Shown one piece after another: positions 23,801-34,935 of a DNA stretch of 64,000 bases. The stretch is taken from NCBI GenBank assembly GCA_016858145.1, contig JAEHOE010000174.1, positions 154,821-218,820 of the forward strand, written 5' to 3'. Under the pieces are notes generated by a model. That model saw only the letters and a program-made list of their open reading frames with translations. It ran no database searches and was not told where the DNA came from. The stretch is from Edaphochlamys debaryana. Taxonomy: Eukaryota; Chlorophyta; Chlorophyceae; Chlamydomonadales. Both the position numbers and the translations under genes were made by a program. Within the stretch, counting starts at the first letter, position 1. The number at the start of each line of letters is the position of its first letter.

Positions 23801-26800
23801 GAGGCGTGGGGGCTGCCGCGGCCGCTCCCTTGACTGGCGGTAGCGTACTGGGCCTGCAGGGTGGCTGGGGTCATGCCCGTGTAGCCGGTGAAGGAGCGGG
23901 CGGAGAAGACGGGCGGGCCCCCCGGGGCGGCCCCCGCGGTGCCGGCCGTGAAGGACCGCGTGCGTAGGCCCGGCACCGGTTCCAGGGTGCCGGCGGCGAA
24001 GGGCGGCGTGGAGCCTGCGAGGACGGGAGGAGCGGAGGAAACAGGGTAGTTCTTTTCATGTCGAGCCGAAGAAGTGAGTCGTGTGGTGCCTCTTGTCGGG
24101 GCGACGGGCCAGGACAGGGAGCGAGCGGGGCGTGCTGCTGCCCGCTCGTCCCGCGGAGAGGAGCAGGAGGATGCCAAGCGCCAGTGGACGCCACGGTTGC
24201 GTGCAGAGGCAGGCGACTCGCGACGCAAGCAACGCACCCGCAGCATGCTCGTCCACCGCCTCCAGGTTGTAGTCGTTCTCGTCCAGGCCCGAGCCCTGCC
24301 GCGCGTGCTGCGCGTGCCGCAGCCCTGCCTCGCCGCCGCCCGCCCCGGCTCCGCCGCCTCCGCGGCCGTACTGCAGCTGTAGCTGCATTGCGCTGGTGGG
24401 CGGGCTGCGCAGGCCGACCCCCTGGAAAGTGGTGTTGGGTCCTCCGCTGGAGCTGCCCAGCATGATCAGGTTCTGGCCTGTGGGGGATGGGCGATCGGGA
24501 GGGGAAGAGGGAAGTGGGGGCCGGGAGAGGGGAGTGGGCGGGGCCAACTGGCAGGTGCGGAATGAAGCTGTGTGTCGCATGCGCCCCGTGGGTTGAACCT
24601 GAGTCCTCCTGAGCCAGCCTGTACCGCGCCCGGCTTACAACAGTAGCCCTTCACACGCAGACAGGCCCTCCCGCGACCGCTCACCCAGCAGGTGGAGTGC
24701 CATGGAGTCCATGGCGCTGCTGACGAGGCTCATGCCCTGCACCTGACCCTGGGACAGCCCCGGCACCTGCACCTGCCCCTTCGTCTGCGTCTGACGACCG
24801 CCCGCGCCCACGCCCACGCTCGTGCCAGCGCCCAGGCCCGCGACCCCCATGAGCTCGGGCGGGTTGGAAGAGGCTCGGCCCATGAGTGCCGGGGGATGCA
24901 GGCCGGAGCCAATGAGCAGCTGGTGTTGGATATGTTGGTGGTGGTGCTGCTGCAGCTGCTGGGCGGTGGGCTGCTGCTGTTGTTGTTGGTGCTGGTGGTG
25001 CTCCCGCATTTGCTGCTGCTGCTCCCGCATCTGCGCCTGCTGCTCGCGCATCTGCGCCTGTTGCTCGCGCATTTGCTGCTGCAGCTCCCGCACCTGATGC
25101 TGCTGTTGCAACAGGTGATGGTGCTGCGCCTGCTGCTGGTGGTGCTGCTGTTGTGCCTGAAGCTGTTGGGGTTGTTGCAACTGCGGACTCGAAGGAGCCC
25201 CCGCCTGCGACTGCTGGGGTCGGGCCTGCGGCGGGTAGCCTCCGCCGGTGGAGGACAGCGGCGACGGGCCCAGGCCCAGGCCCAGGCCCGGCGGCGGCGG
25301 GGCCCCGGGCGCACGCGCGTTGGCGGCGGCGACGGCAGCCGCCGCAGCTGCGCCGGCGGCGGCAGTGGCGGCGAGGTGGCGGGGGTTGAGGTAGGACAGA
25401 TCGCTTGGGCTGCGCCGGGGCATGCGGCGCGGCGCGGCCGCAACGCCCGCCGTCGCCAGCGCGTCAAACCCGGGCGATCCGGGAGCAACGGGAGTGCCCA
25501 TCTGTACGGCACACGCCTGTGTGCCGTACCGCCACATCGCCAGGTCCGACCGGGCCTTGGCCGGTGCGCCCCTGAGTCTGGCGACCTGCGGCGTCAGACC
25601 CGCCGCCGCCACCGCCGCCGCCACAGACGGATCCATGACTAAGGCGGACGCTACGGACGCCAGGAAGGACCCGCCGCGGAGGCCGCTGGCGGCGCCGCCG
25701 GCGGGTGGGTCGCCGCTGGCGAAGCGGGCGGCGGCGGCCGTGGCGGCGGCGGAGCTGTCGGCGCTGGCGGCGCCGGGACGGGGGTCCGCCGTCAGGCTGA
25801 GCGGGTGGGCGGAGATCTGCGTGGACGGAATCGGACTTGAGCGGTACAGTCCGGACACGTCGGACGGACTCCGGCTGGGCAGGCGGCGGGAGATGCTGCC
25901 GGCGCCGATGCCCTGGAGAGAGGCCGTGTTGGCCGAGCTGCTCGTCCCGTTGGATCCGAGGATCATTAGTAAGCGCTCCAGCTCACGTGCCATGCTGGCG
26001 TTACTGCCGCCCATGGCCGCCAGGTGCGACAGGTCTGACGGGAACGCCACGCGGCCGCTGATGACGTCAGCCTCGTCCACGTCATCCAGCGGCGCTGGCG
26101 GCGCCGCCTTTTCGGCGGCGGGCCCGGCGGCGGCGGAGCCGCTCGCGCCGGAGCCCCTGCCGCCTGCGTCTGACGGCCGGGACGCGGCGTGGGACTGGCG
26201 CCGTGTGGGGGAGAAGAGGCTGGACGTGCTGCGTGGGTGTTGGAGCTCGGCGGAGCCGGCGGACGTGGCATTGGAACCGCGTGGCGCCGCCAGCCCGGCG
26301 GCGGCGTCCGGCGGCGGCGCCGCGTACGACGTGAAGCTGCCCGACGCGCGGATCGCGGCGGCGGCGTCGAACGGGCCGCTGTACGGCCCGCTGGTCGCAC
26401 GCAGCGGCTCCAGTCCGACTGGCGAGCGAGGCGACGGCGGGTCGTTCCGCTGCCGCCAGGCCGCGAACGCCACGTCATCCAGCGGCAGCAGGTCCGTCTG
26501 CAGCAGCGGCGGCGGCGCCCGCGCCGCCGCCAGTGACGCCGCCGCCGCCGCCGCCGCTGCTGCCGCCGCCGTCGACGTCGCGACCGACGCCCGCCAAACC
26601 GCTTCCAGGCTGGGCCTCGCGGCGGCACCCTCGGCGTCAAACACAATCGCCGAATCCGCCCCTGGCGCCTGCGACGCAGTCGTTGCACGCAGGAGCACGT
26701 TCTCTGGGGTCGAGAAACCCGCGTACTGCGACGCACCCGTTGAGGCGCCAGCCCGGTTGCCGCCGCTCTCCCAGCCGCCAATCCCCACGCCGCCGCCACC

Positions 26801-29800
26801 GCCGCCTCCGCCGCCGCCTCCGCCGCCTCCGCCTCCGCCACCCACGCCCATCGAGGTCCGATCGAACGCCAGATCGTTTAGGCTGAAGCTCCGGCGCTCC
26901 GAGACGTTGGGGGTGCTCCTGCCTCTCGCGAAGTCGGGCTCTGTGTCGCCGCTGCTCCCCACCATCGGGATCACGGCCAGGCTCGCCTCCATGACGGGCA
27001 CCAGGTCTGGGCCCAGGCCCGGGCCCGGGCCCAGCTCGGGCCCAGCCTGGGCCCGGGGCGTGGAAACGCGTGCGCTGACAGCGCTGTCCGGAGGCAAGCG
27101 CCGGGAGGGAGTGGGCGGTAGCGCGACGGGTTGGGCGGCGGCGGGGGCGCAGACCGCACGCAGGCGGGCAACCTCGGCGGCGGGTACGGGCAGGATGACG
27201 AAGCAAGCCTTGCCGTACGACTCCGGCAGGTACAGCTTGCGGTACAGCCTGCACGTGGTTGAAAATGGGCAACAGTTTGACCAGGCGCTTTTCAGACGTG
27301 ACGTCTTTCCTTGCCCTCTGGCCCCATCGGTATGCCTGCTATCAGGTGGCCGGGGTCCTATAAGCGGCCCCGAACCGCCCCTGCGAACTGATTTTCCTGA
27401 CATTGCTCGGAGGCCAAGAGCCGCGAACTGTCCCCTCTACCGCCTCACCTGTACGTGACCACGTACTTGCCCCCGGACAGGATGCCGTACAGGACCGCGC
27501 CACCAACCGCCACCATGCCGTAGCACAGCGCCGGCAGCCAGCCTCCAGCCGCCGCCGCGGCGCCGGCGGCGCCGACGTCGCCCGCCAGCGCGCCACCATT
27601 CACAGCCACAAACCCGCTGGCGCATTGGCCCCAGCTGCCGTTCGCGCCGGAGCCGCCATTAGTCATCGCACCGACCGGCGCCAACCACCCAGTCAGCCAC
27701 ACGGCCCGGCCCCGCGCTGCCGCCATGGCCGCCACCGCCGGCGCCGCCGCCAGTGGCGGCGGCGGCGGGCCCCACGTCAGCCCCACATCCAGCGCCGCCA
27801 CGAGCCCCATCAGCGCCGCCATCTGCACCGCCGTTGCGAGCCACGGGTCCTCATTACTAATCAGGTTGGCCGTAACCGCCGCCGCCAGCCGCACGAGCAG
27901 AGCGCGGCTGCGCGGCTGCGGCGCCGCCAGCAGCGCCGCCAGCTGCCCACCGGCGTGCAGCACCAGTACGACGGAATTGATGTACGACGAATAGCTGCCG
28001 TACATGTGCCCCGACAGCATCGCGAGCAGGCCGTTGAGGGTGAGCAGCGACGCCGCCGCGACGCCCGCCAGGGCGGCGGCGGCGGCCTGCGCCTGCAGCA
28101 GCGGCGCCGCCACGCCGCCAGCTCCGCCGCCGCCGCCGCCGGTCCACCTCGGCGCCGCCGCCGTGCCGCTGCCGCCGAAGCCGCCCCACACCGAGCTCCA
28201 CGTCAGCACCAGGGCTGAGACCAGACGCTCGATGAGGACCTTCCGGCGGTACGGCCGGGACAGGGTTCTCTCGGGGAGCTGCAGGATGTCTGTGGGAGGG
28301 CGGCCCAGGCGCACGAACAGGGGCAAGGGCATGGGGATGGGGATGGGGATGGGAGGTGGCGAAGTTGGCCGCAAGCGAGGGCACTAGGGCGGGGTTGCGC
28401 TTGGAGTGTGGTGGAACAGGCTCAGGAAAGGCAGGACAGGGGGGAGGGAAGGGGAAGCGGAAGGCAAGGGGCGCCCACAGCGCTCCCTCGAGCGCCCCAC
28501 ACCACCACCGCAGCCCCACCTGGCGGAAGCCCCACGAGCGGCTCGGGGAGGGCCAGGGGGTCGCCACTCGGCCCCGCCGCATCCGCGCCACCCCAGCAGT
28601 CCTCAGCCGCAGCCCCCGGCGTCGCCGGAGCCTGCCCCATCCCTCCGTCGGTCGTCCGCAGCGTGTTGAGCAGATGGAAGTCCCGGCCGGTATCCAGCGT
28701 GTTGAGGGGGCTCATGGGGGAAAAGTCGGTCAGCGTGTTCAGCGTGTCAAGCTCGTGCACCGAAGCGCCGCCCCTTGCCGCCGGGGCTGCAGCCAGGTCT
28801 GGCCTCGGCCGGCCCGGCCGCATGTGCGCATCCGGGCTGTCGTACAACTCGTGGTCCTCTCCCGGATACTCCCCCAGAATACGCCCGTTCACGGGATCCA
28901 ATCGACGGTCCCTGGGGGTGCACGGCATGCTCCGCTCCGAGAGCGCACGCGCGGGCGCGTGGGTCGTGGGTGAGGGGTGGGGCGGGGCGAGGCCGCTGAG
29001 CAGGGGCGCCAGGGACACGACCAGGACGGCGGCGGCGGTGGAGGAGAGGAGGTGGACCAGCACTGCGGGGGGCGCGGCGCAAGGAAAGGAGGGGGCATTA
29101 CTTGAGCAAGAGGAAGGAGGGGCAAGAGTTGGGGGCCTAGAGGGAGCCGAGCGCGGAGCGCGAGGAAGCCCGTGTGTGCAACACAGTCCTCACGCCCTTG
29201 GGCCTGTGGACGACCTCGCCCTCCACCTGCCTTCGCTCCCCCGCCCGACCCAGATGGCCAAACCCTGGCTGCAGCCGCCCGCTGCCCGCCCAAGCTGGCT
29301 CCTTTCCCCGTTCGCTCGCTCAGGGACTCATACAGAAACAAACAAAGCCCCAGCCACGGCAGTTCCGGGTGACCGCCCTGTCCCTGTGTGCCCCCGGACT
29401 CCTTCTGCGCGTGTAATCTGAGTCTGCGTTCTGCGTGCGCCTGTGGCTACTGCCAACCCCACGCACCTGCGTGTGGGCTGCCGTAGTGGCCGGCCGCCAA
29501 TGCCGCCAGGAAGCCGGCGAAGTCCAGGACCAGCGCCCCCCCCAGGCGGGGCAGGAGAGACCAGAAGGGGCCCTGTCAGGGCAGGCACGGGCCGAAGGGT
29601 GGGGTGCTGACTCGGGGAGGGCGGGTTTAGCCGCTTGGGTGGGGCCCCGCCAGCGCCAGCGGCCAGTGCCCCCGGGGGTGTGTTTGGGCCCGGTCAGGTC
29701 TGTGCGGGCAGGCCCAGACCATCCCAGGCCCGCCTTTGGGCCCCGTTGATCCGACCCAGATGCCGGCGGTGCCATGCCGCGCCCCGTGTGTGGATGAGAA

Positions 29801-30388
29801 GCTGCTGGGATGAGGGGAGCGACGCACGCCCGAAACCGCGCCCCGCCCCGCCGTACCCTGTGCAACGCCAAGGAGAGGAGGAGCAGGAGCGGGATGGCGC
29901 GGCCCAGGGGCAGGGCCTCGGGAGGCGCACCGCTGAGGACCTCCAGCGAAAAGCCGGCAAAGCTCAGAGGCACGACCAGGCGGTCAACGTTTGACCAACT
30001 CCAGCCGCTCATGCCCCGCCAGGCCGCGCCGAGCCGCTGACTTGGGCCAGCGAGCGCGGGGTGCGGGGGGGTGGAGGCGAGGGCGAGGAGGTGTGCGACC
30101 ACGCCGAGCAACGTGCCAGCCCACAGCAGCTGGAAGCCCCATGGCGACAGACAGAGCGTATCTGCGAGAAGAGCAGCGTTTCGTCGACGAATTGTTTAAG
30201 CTCTCAAAAGTGGGGGCGGGCGCATGCGTGTTGGCGTGTTTGTTGGGGGGTCCGCAGCGCCCGGAATTTCAGGTGCGACACAATTCATACGACTCACCTG
30301 CCCAAGCGGCGAGCGCCTCAAGCCGCGCGACGCGACAGCCAAGGAATGCTAGGCGCGCGGCGCGCTCCACGGCCAGCCGCCAGTCCAT
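17855..30388 (-). CDS. unknown giant multi-pass membrane protein, 3201 aa
   Basis: Thirteen exons in transcript order: 30388-30298, 30161-29857, 29572-29467, 29062-28520, 28289-27449, 27248-24685, 24477-24238, 24014-22066, 21804-19668, 19435-18936, 18754-18633, 18272-18152, 17941-17855. Every junction keeps phase. The start is MDWRLAVERAARLAFLG. Residues 40-190 hold about five hydrophobic segments (for example LLWAGTLLGVVAHLLALAS, AIPLLLLLSLAL). A loop of about 150 residues has a repeated LNTL motif. Residues about 360-625 hold five or six more segments (LLTLNGLLAMLSG, VVLVLHAGGQLAALLA, YGMVAVGGAVLYGILSGG). After LYRKLYLPESYGKACFVILPV (from 629) roughly 2500 residues are Gly/Ala/Ser/Pro/Gln-rich and probably disordered. 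The tail has scattered basophilic-kinase-like sites (RRSFSLNDL, RRSPSDL, RRLSLVG, RRTSSMG, RRASMDER) and a Gln/His-rich block encoded around 24900-25200. I recognise no channel, cyclase or receptor domain. It is probably an anchored signalling scaffold or an unrecognised transporter; function is unknown. Confidence 0.8.
17950..18055. repeat. G-rich repeat in last intron of the giant gene
   Basis: Imperfect GGGTCGGGGTCG and GTGGGTCGGG units fill much of the intron between exons 18272-18152 and 17941-17855. In the transcript the tract is C-rich and sits just after the acceptor end's opposite side, at the 3' half of the intron. Confidence 0.7.
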
Positions 30389-33281
30389 AGCTACCGCTGA
30401 CTACATTAGAGCTCTAGGAAACCACGCGTGCGGCCCCGAGTCCTACAAAGCAGGGCATTTCCCCCTGCAATGCTGCACTCGAGTGTCAAGCACCCCACCG
30501 ACGCGCGCCACGTACATGTAAGCAATTCTGTGTTAGGCGCTAAAACGGCGTGTATGGTCGCGTATGGGCGACAGTGACAAAACCACTGGAGCGTGGTACG
30601 TTCGCTCGCGAGCCAGGCTCACAGTGGTGAAGTGTAGGGGTTGGTGACACAGTACACGTAGGAGTGGGGCTTGGGTACAGCAAGCACGCTCGACCCCGCG
30701 TGCATCGATGCCGGTCGGGTTTCGTATCACGCCATCCCGCCTGAGTCCTCCTGAATCAGTTTGAAGCCCCCCGGACACGGTAGAGGGTAGCAGTTCCGTC
30801 ACCCAAGCCGCAGGATAGACGCGAAGAGCACGGGCTGATGTCTTCCAAAAGGCGGGCGAGAGGGGTACTGAGGCCTTCCCAGCCGCTCGCCGTAGGCCAG
30901 CACCGCGCAGTAGCTGCACACGTTCCCCCCTCGCCTCCACAGCCGCCCCGGCCCCCTACCACGTTGTTCTCGTCCCCCCCCCCCTTCGCCAGTCCATCAG
31001 TCAGCCTACGATCCGTCGCCGCATTACGCTTCCCACGGGGAGCATGGGAACTGGGTAGCATGCAATGCGGGCCGGCTTTAGTCGGGATCTTGGGGGCTGT
31101 GGCGTGTGGCCTCGTGGGTCGGCCGTGCTGTGCGCTTTGCATACGGTCGCCGGGCCGTGCGCAGGAAGCAACCGGGCCTGAACCGGGGCTTTGGGGTTTG
31201 TGCTTTATGGTCGGGTTCGCCGGGGCGCAGCACCTGGTGAGGGAGGCAGCCAGTACCCAGGCTGGTGGGGCGGGGGGAGGCTGGGGGGTGGGGGAAAGGA
31301 GACAGGGGAGACGAGTTACGCGATAAGCAAGGCCAGCAAAGTGCATCAACATTGCGGAGCACTGGCGACTACCCGCAACCCTGCTCTTGCGAGCAGAGAG
31401 CGACGTCCCTCAAAGCCAGGCGGCACATCGAAGCCTTCCAAAGCCGCCCGAAGCCGGCGGGGGGTGGGGGCGGAGGGCATGGCTTCCATTCAAGGGCGGT
31501 GGTCGCCGGGGCGCAAGCGCACAACACATTTGGGGAGAGAGGGAGACTCCCTCGTGACCGTACACAGGCTGATGGGGTGGAGGCTGGAGGGCGGCCAGGC
31601 ACGCAGCGAAGGGACCGCGAGATGACTACCGGTAGTGAGTGCACGCGGCACGCACGCGGGTGGCTGCATACGGTCGGGAGGCCAAAGGGGCGCGGAGCCG
31701 TAGTGCAGCTGAGCGGGGCCGCATGCAGCCGTCTCGTCTGGCTGGTGGAGGCAGACGGCCTACCATGTAGGAGGCACGGACATTAACCGGCTGCCCTAGC
31801 TTAAGGTCTGCAAGGCCCCACACGCCCACCATCCCAAGATTCCCAACCAGGCTCAAGCATCTGCTCATGTGAGGTGTGGGGCACAGGAGACCCTCACCGG
31901 GACCAGGACCGGTGCCGAGCTTGCCCTCGTACACCGCGCTGCATTGCGCTTTGCTGCCGCTCCATGAGGAGCCAGAAAGCCCCGTAGGCTTTAGTGCTAC
32001 GCGGGGGCTATGCCCACCTCACCCTCACAGGAACCCCACAGCAGCGACTCTGCCAAGCTCATGTCAGCCAGCCAGCCGCCAGGGAGCCAGGGCACTTGAA
32101 GGCGGGCGTGATAAGGGCTCACTGTTTTACATCCCGGGCCTCTGCGGCCTGGGTCTAACTTACGGTCCAAAGAGGAAGGACCTTGGAGGCAAGGCCCACT
32201 ACTGCCTCAGTGGAGATCGTCGCTCGAGCCCTGGGAGGCGCATCACGAGCAAAGGTCGGAGCGTCACTTCCCGCTAATGGTTGCGGTGGTGAAGCACCGC
32301 GCACCGTACACCCCCGCACAAGTCCGGTCCGTTCGCCGCAATCGCCGCAATACCCTCATGAACACCCCCTCCAAGGAAAATGGATACGCCATTTCGCCAT
32401 GGCGTACTGCAAAGCAAGGTCTTCAACTACTGCAAGTGAGTTCGACTCAAGGACGCTTAAGCTCAGGGATGCTTCAACTCTGCTACTTTCCCGATACACG
32501 CAAAGACTCGTTTCACCGCGAGGGGACGCGACACGACTGCATTTGTCCCGGCAAGACCCTACGCAAACCTCGCTACTCACACCTAATGCGGGCGCTCAAC
32601 GCGCGCACCGCACGCACAGCACACGGCAGGAAAAGCGGCAAGCGACCGCGCCACCTCGAGAAAGCCCCGCAAAGAGGCGGCGGGTGCTGCCGTCCGCCAT
32701 CAGCCCTGTCACCAAGGCAAACACCCCGGGAAAGCGGCCCCAGCGGGAAGCGGCCCCAAGCGCCGGCTGGCCGCGCGAACGTGCGCAGCCGAGCCGGCCA
32801 ACAAAGCGCCCCCAGACCCGCAAACACACCCCCAAAAGCGCCACACAAAGTGACGGAACCGGTACCACATCAGTGCCTGGGACCCAAGCGTTCTAGGGCG
32901 AGCCACGCCCAGCGGCCGACCGCAACGCGCGCCCCGACAAGCCCATGCACTGCAAAGCCGAGGAGCCCTCGGCCCCCGGGACTGCGGGAGCACGCACGCA
33001 CGCGCACGCGTCAAGTCCGAGCACCTCCGGGGCCCGCATCAAGACACGACCCAGATCAGGAGATCACCCTCCACTCATCGAGTACACGCACGCACGCCTC
33101 CCACCTCACGCACGTCCCGAGGGCTCACGCATCACCATACAATAGTCCACCAAAACCCAAAGGGCCCCAAGCTCTCTCACGGCCTAAGCAGCTGCATGCT
33201 CGTCCAAGGACCGCCACGCCACGAGATCCAAGCCGTCCGGATCCAGATCCACGCGGATCACGCCCACGCTCGGCGCCCCTC
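30389..33281. other. intergenic, 2.9 kb, gene-poor
   Basis: This lies between the giant gene's start and the 3' end of SAM decarboxylase. I found no exon series with consistent phases and no domain. A repeat copy lies at 31285-31374. The part 32280-33280 has a long plus-strand open frame of biased, basic, proline-rich composition that I treat as chance. A TGTAA-type poly(A) signal for SAM decarboxylase may be the minus-strand TGTAA near 32124, which would imply a long 3' UTR; this is weak. Confidence 0.5.
31285..31374 (+). repeat. dispersed repeat, copy B
   Basis: It contains GGGGGAAAGGAGAC, ACGAGTTACGCGATAAGC, AAGGCCAGCAAAGTGC, GCACTGGCGA and CTACCCGCAACCC in this order. The blocks match copy A (10741-10826, inverted) and most of copy C (42889-42975). 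It lies in intergenic DNA about 0.9 kb upstream of the giant gene's start. Confidence 0.75.
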
Positions 33282-34935
33282 TCAGTTGTCACCCCCGGCC
33301 TCGGGCTCGCTGCTGTTGCCATTCTCCGAGTCGGAGAGAGATGAAGTGGCAATAGACAGGAAGGACGCGGCGTGGTGCAGCGGGCCGTTGGGCGAGCCAG
33401 GCGCCGCCAGCTTCTCGGACAGCGTGTAGTACGCCACCTTGCCGCCGCACGGAGACACCTGGCTGGCCACGCCCTGCAGGCCGTAGCCGGCGGGCAGCGC
33501 CGTCAGCGCGCCCCACGCGCCGCTCGCGTCCATATCGACCTTGTCAACCTGCAAGGTCACCGAGACTTTGCCCGGCCGGAAAATCTTGACAACCTTGTCC
33601 AGCACCTCGTGGACCGGCTCCACCAGGTCCTCCCCAAAGCCCGAAAACTCCACGCTGGCGTAGCTCTGGTGAGCCTCCGGCGTGACGTGGATCGTGATGA
33701 GGCCGGTGCCATCGATGCCGTTCATCGAGTAGCCGCACGGCTCAAAAACGTAATCGTCGATGATCGCCCGCGGCTTGAGCGCCGCGATGCCCGTGTCCTG
33801 CGTGGTCCGCTCCGGGCTGATGAACTTGGGGTTGCCCTCGCGGAAGAACTGCAGCGCCGCCTCGTTGCCGAGCTCCGTCATGCAGATCTCGAAGTTGTAG
33901 GTGGGCTTGAAGCTCTTCTCGAGGGGCGCCATGTCATCGGCCAGGTACACGTGCCACTGCAGACCCTGGGGGGGCGAGGGTTGGGAGGGGGCGGAGGCGG
34001 AGGGAGCGTCAGCGCGGCGACGCAGGTAGGTACATTAAGAGAGAGGACCGGTCGCAGCCAAGGCACCACAAGGCACTGGCATTTCGCACGCACAAAAAGC
34101 AGCAGCAGCACAAGGCATAAACGCAACTAGGCGTCGTGACGAAGTAAGAATCGCGCCCGCACTTGCCTGGTACGGCTCGCCGAGCACGAAGGCGGTGCCG
34201 CCGTTCGCGCACATGGCGCCAAAGTGCTGGTCCAGGAAGCCCACCTCGTGCTCGAAAGCCGTGTAGGGGAAGGGCTGCGGGTGGAGGAGCGGGGGGAGCG
34301 GAGGGGCAAGGGGCGGGACGTGAGCAGGCGGGTGAGGTGAGGTTGAGGGGGGCCGGACAAGGCAGAGGTTGCGGTGGGGGTAGAGGGAATGACACGCCGC
34401 CTGAAAACTTGGGACAGGTGAGCTAGGGACCCCGTATGAGAGATCACTACAGGCGCCGCGCAGAAGCAAGCATGAAGATACATGTGTGCTTGCTTGCCAC
34501 GAACCCCGCGGCTGAACCCCAGTAAAACGGAGTGCAAAACCGCGCGGGCCCTACCCCAGCCCTCACCTGGTTCTCCGGGAACAGGAAGCTGGCGCGGTCG
34601 TACTTGCAGCGGCGCGGCTCCATGCCGAGCTCACGGGCAACCTCGAGCAGGCGCGGCACGCTGTTGAGCAGGCGGGTGGTGCCGCACGTCTTGAGAATCC
34701 ACTTCGTCGGGTAGACGAAGAGGCTGCTCTCGGACAGCACGTACGCATCCAGCTGCTCGTTGCTGCGCGAAGACACGATGCAGCAGCGCGCCAGCGTCAT
34801 CAGCTCGTCCAGCGTCTCGCGCGGGATCGCGCGCAGCCCGTTCGAGGGAGCATTGGCGCCGAGGCGGAAGTCCACCTCGATGCGCTTCTCGCTGCCCTCG
34901 AAGATGGGCGCGGCCAGGATGTTATCGGTCGTCAT
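33282..34935 (-). CDS. SAMDC: S-adenosylmethionine decarboxylase proenzyme
   Basis: Three exons: 34935-34567, 34274-34167, 33965-33282; 386 aa, close to the usual plant/animal length. The enzyme decarboxylates S-adenosylmethionine to supply aminopropyl groups for spermidine and spermine in the cytosol. It makes its pyruvoyl cofactor by self-cleavage. The cleavage motif YVLSESSLFVYPTKW is present, with cleavage expected between Glu69 and Ser70, so Ser70 would become the pyruvoyl group. Cys84 lies in the conserved LKTCGTT. Also visible are the N-terminal FEGSEKRIEVDF, FEHEVGFLDQ, and FEPCGYSMNG with ITIHVTPE in the last exon. Intron 2 starts with GC (CCAG|GCAAGT) instead of GT. The start is chosen because the N-terminus aligns with the family. 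In plants this gene is controlled by upstream ORFs; I could not identify a clear equivalent here. Confidence 0.95.

Noticed and set aside
30540..31360. Candidate genes in the region upstream of the giant membrane protein
   Set aside because: Open frames on both strands are short, overlap each other and show no splice-consistent joining or domain.
32277..33344. Long plus-strand open frame (355 codons) downstream of and overlapping the end of SAM decarboxylase
   Set aside because: It is intronless, basic and Pro/Arg/Thr-rich without domain or repeat structure, and it overlaps the firm antisense SAM decarboxylase coding end. In DNA this GC-rich, such frames arise by chance.
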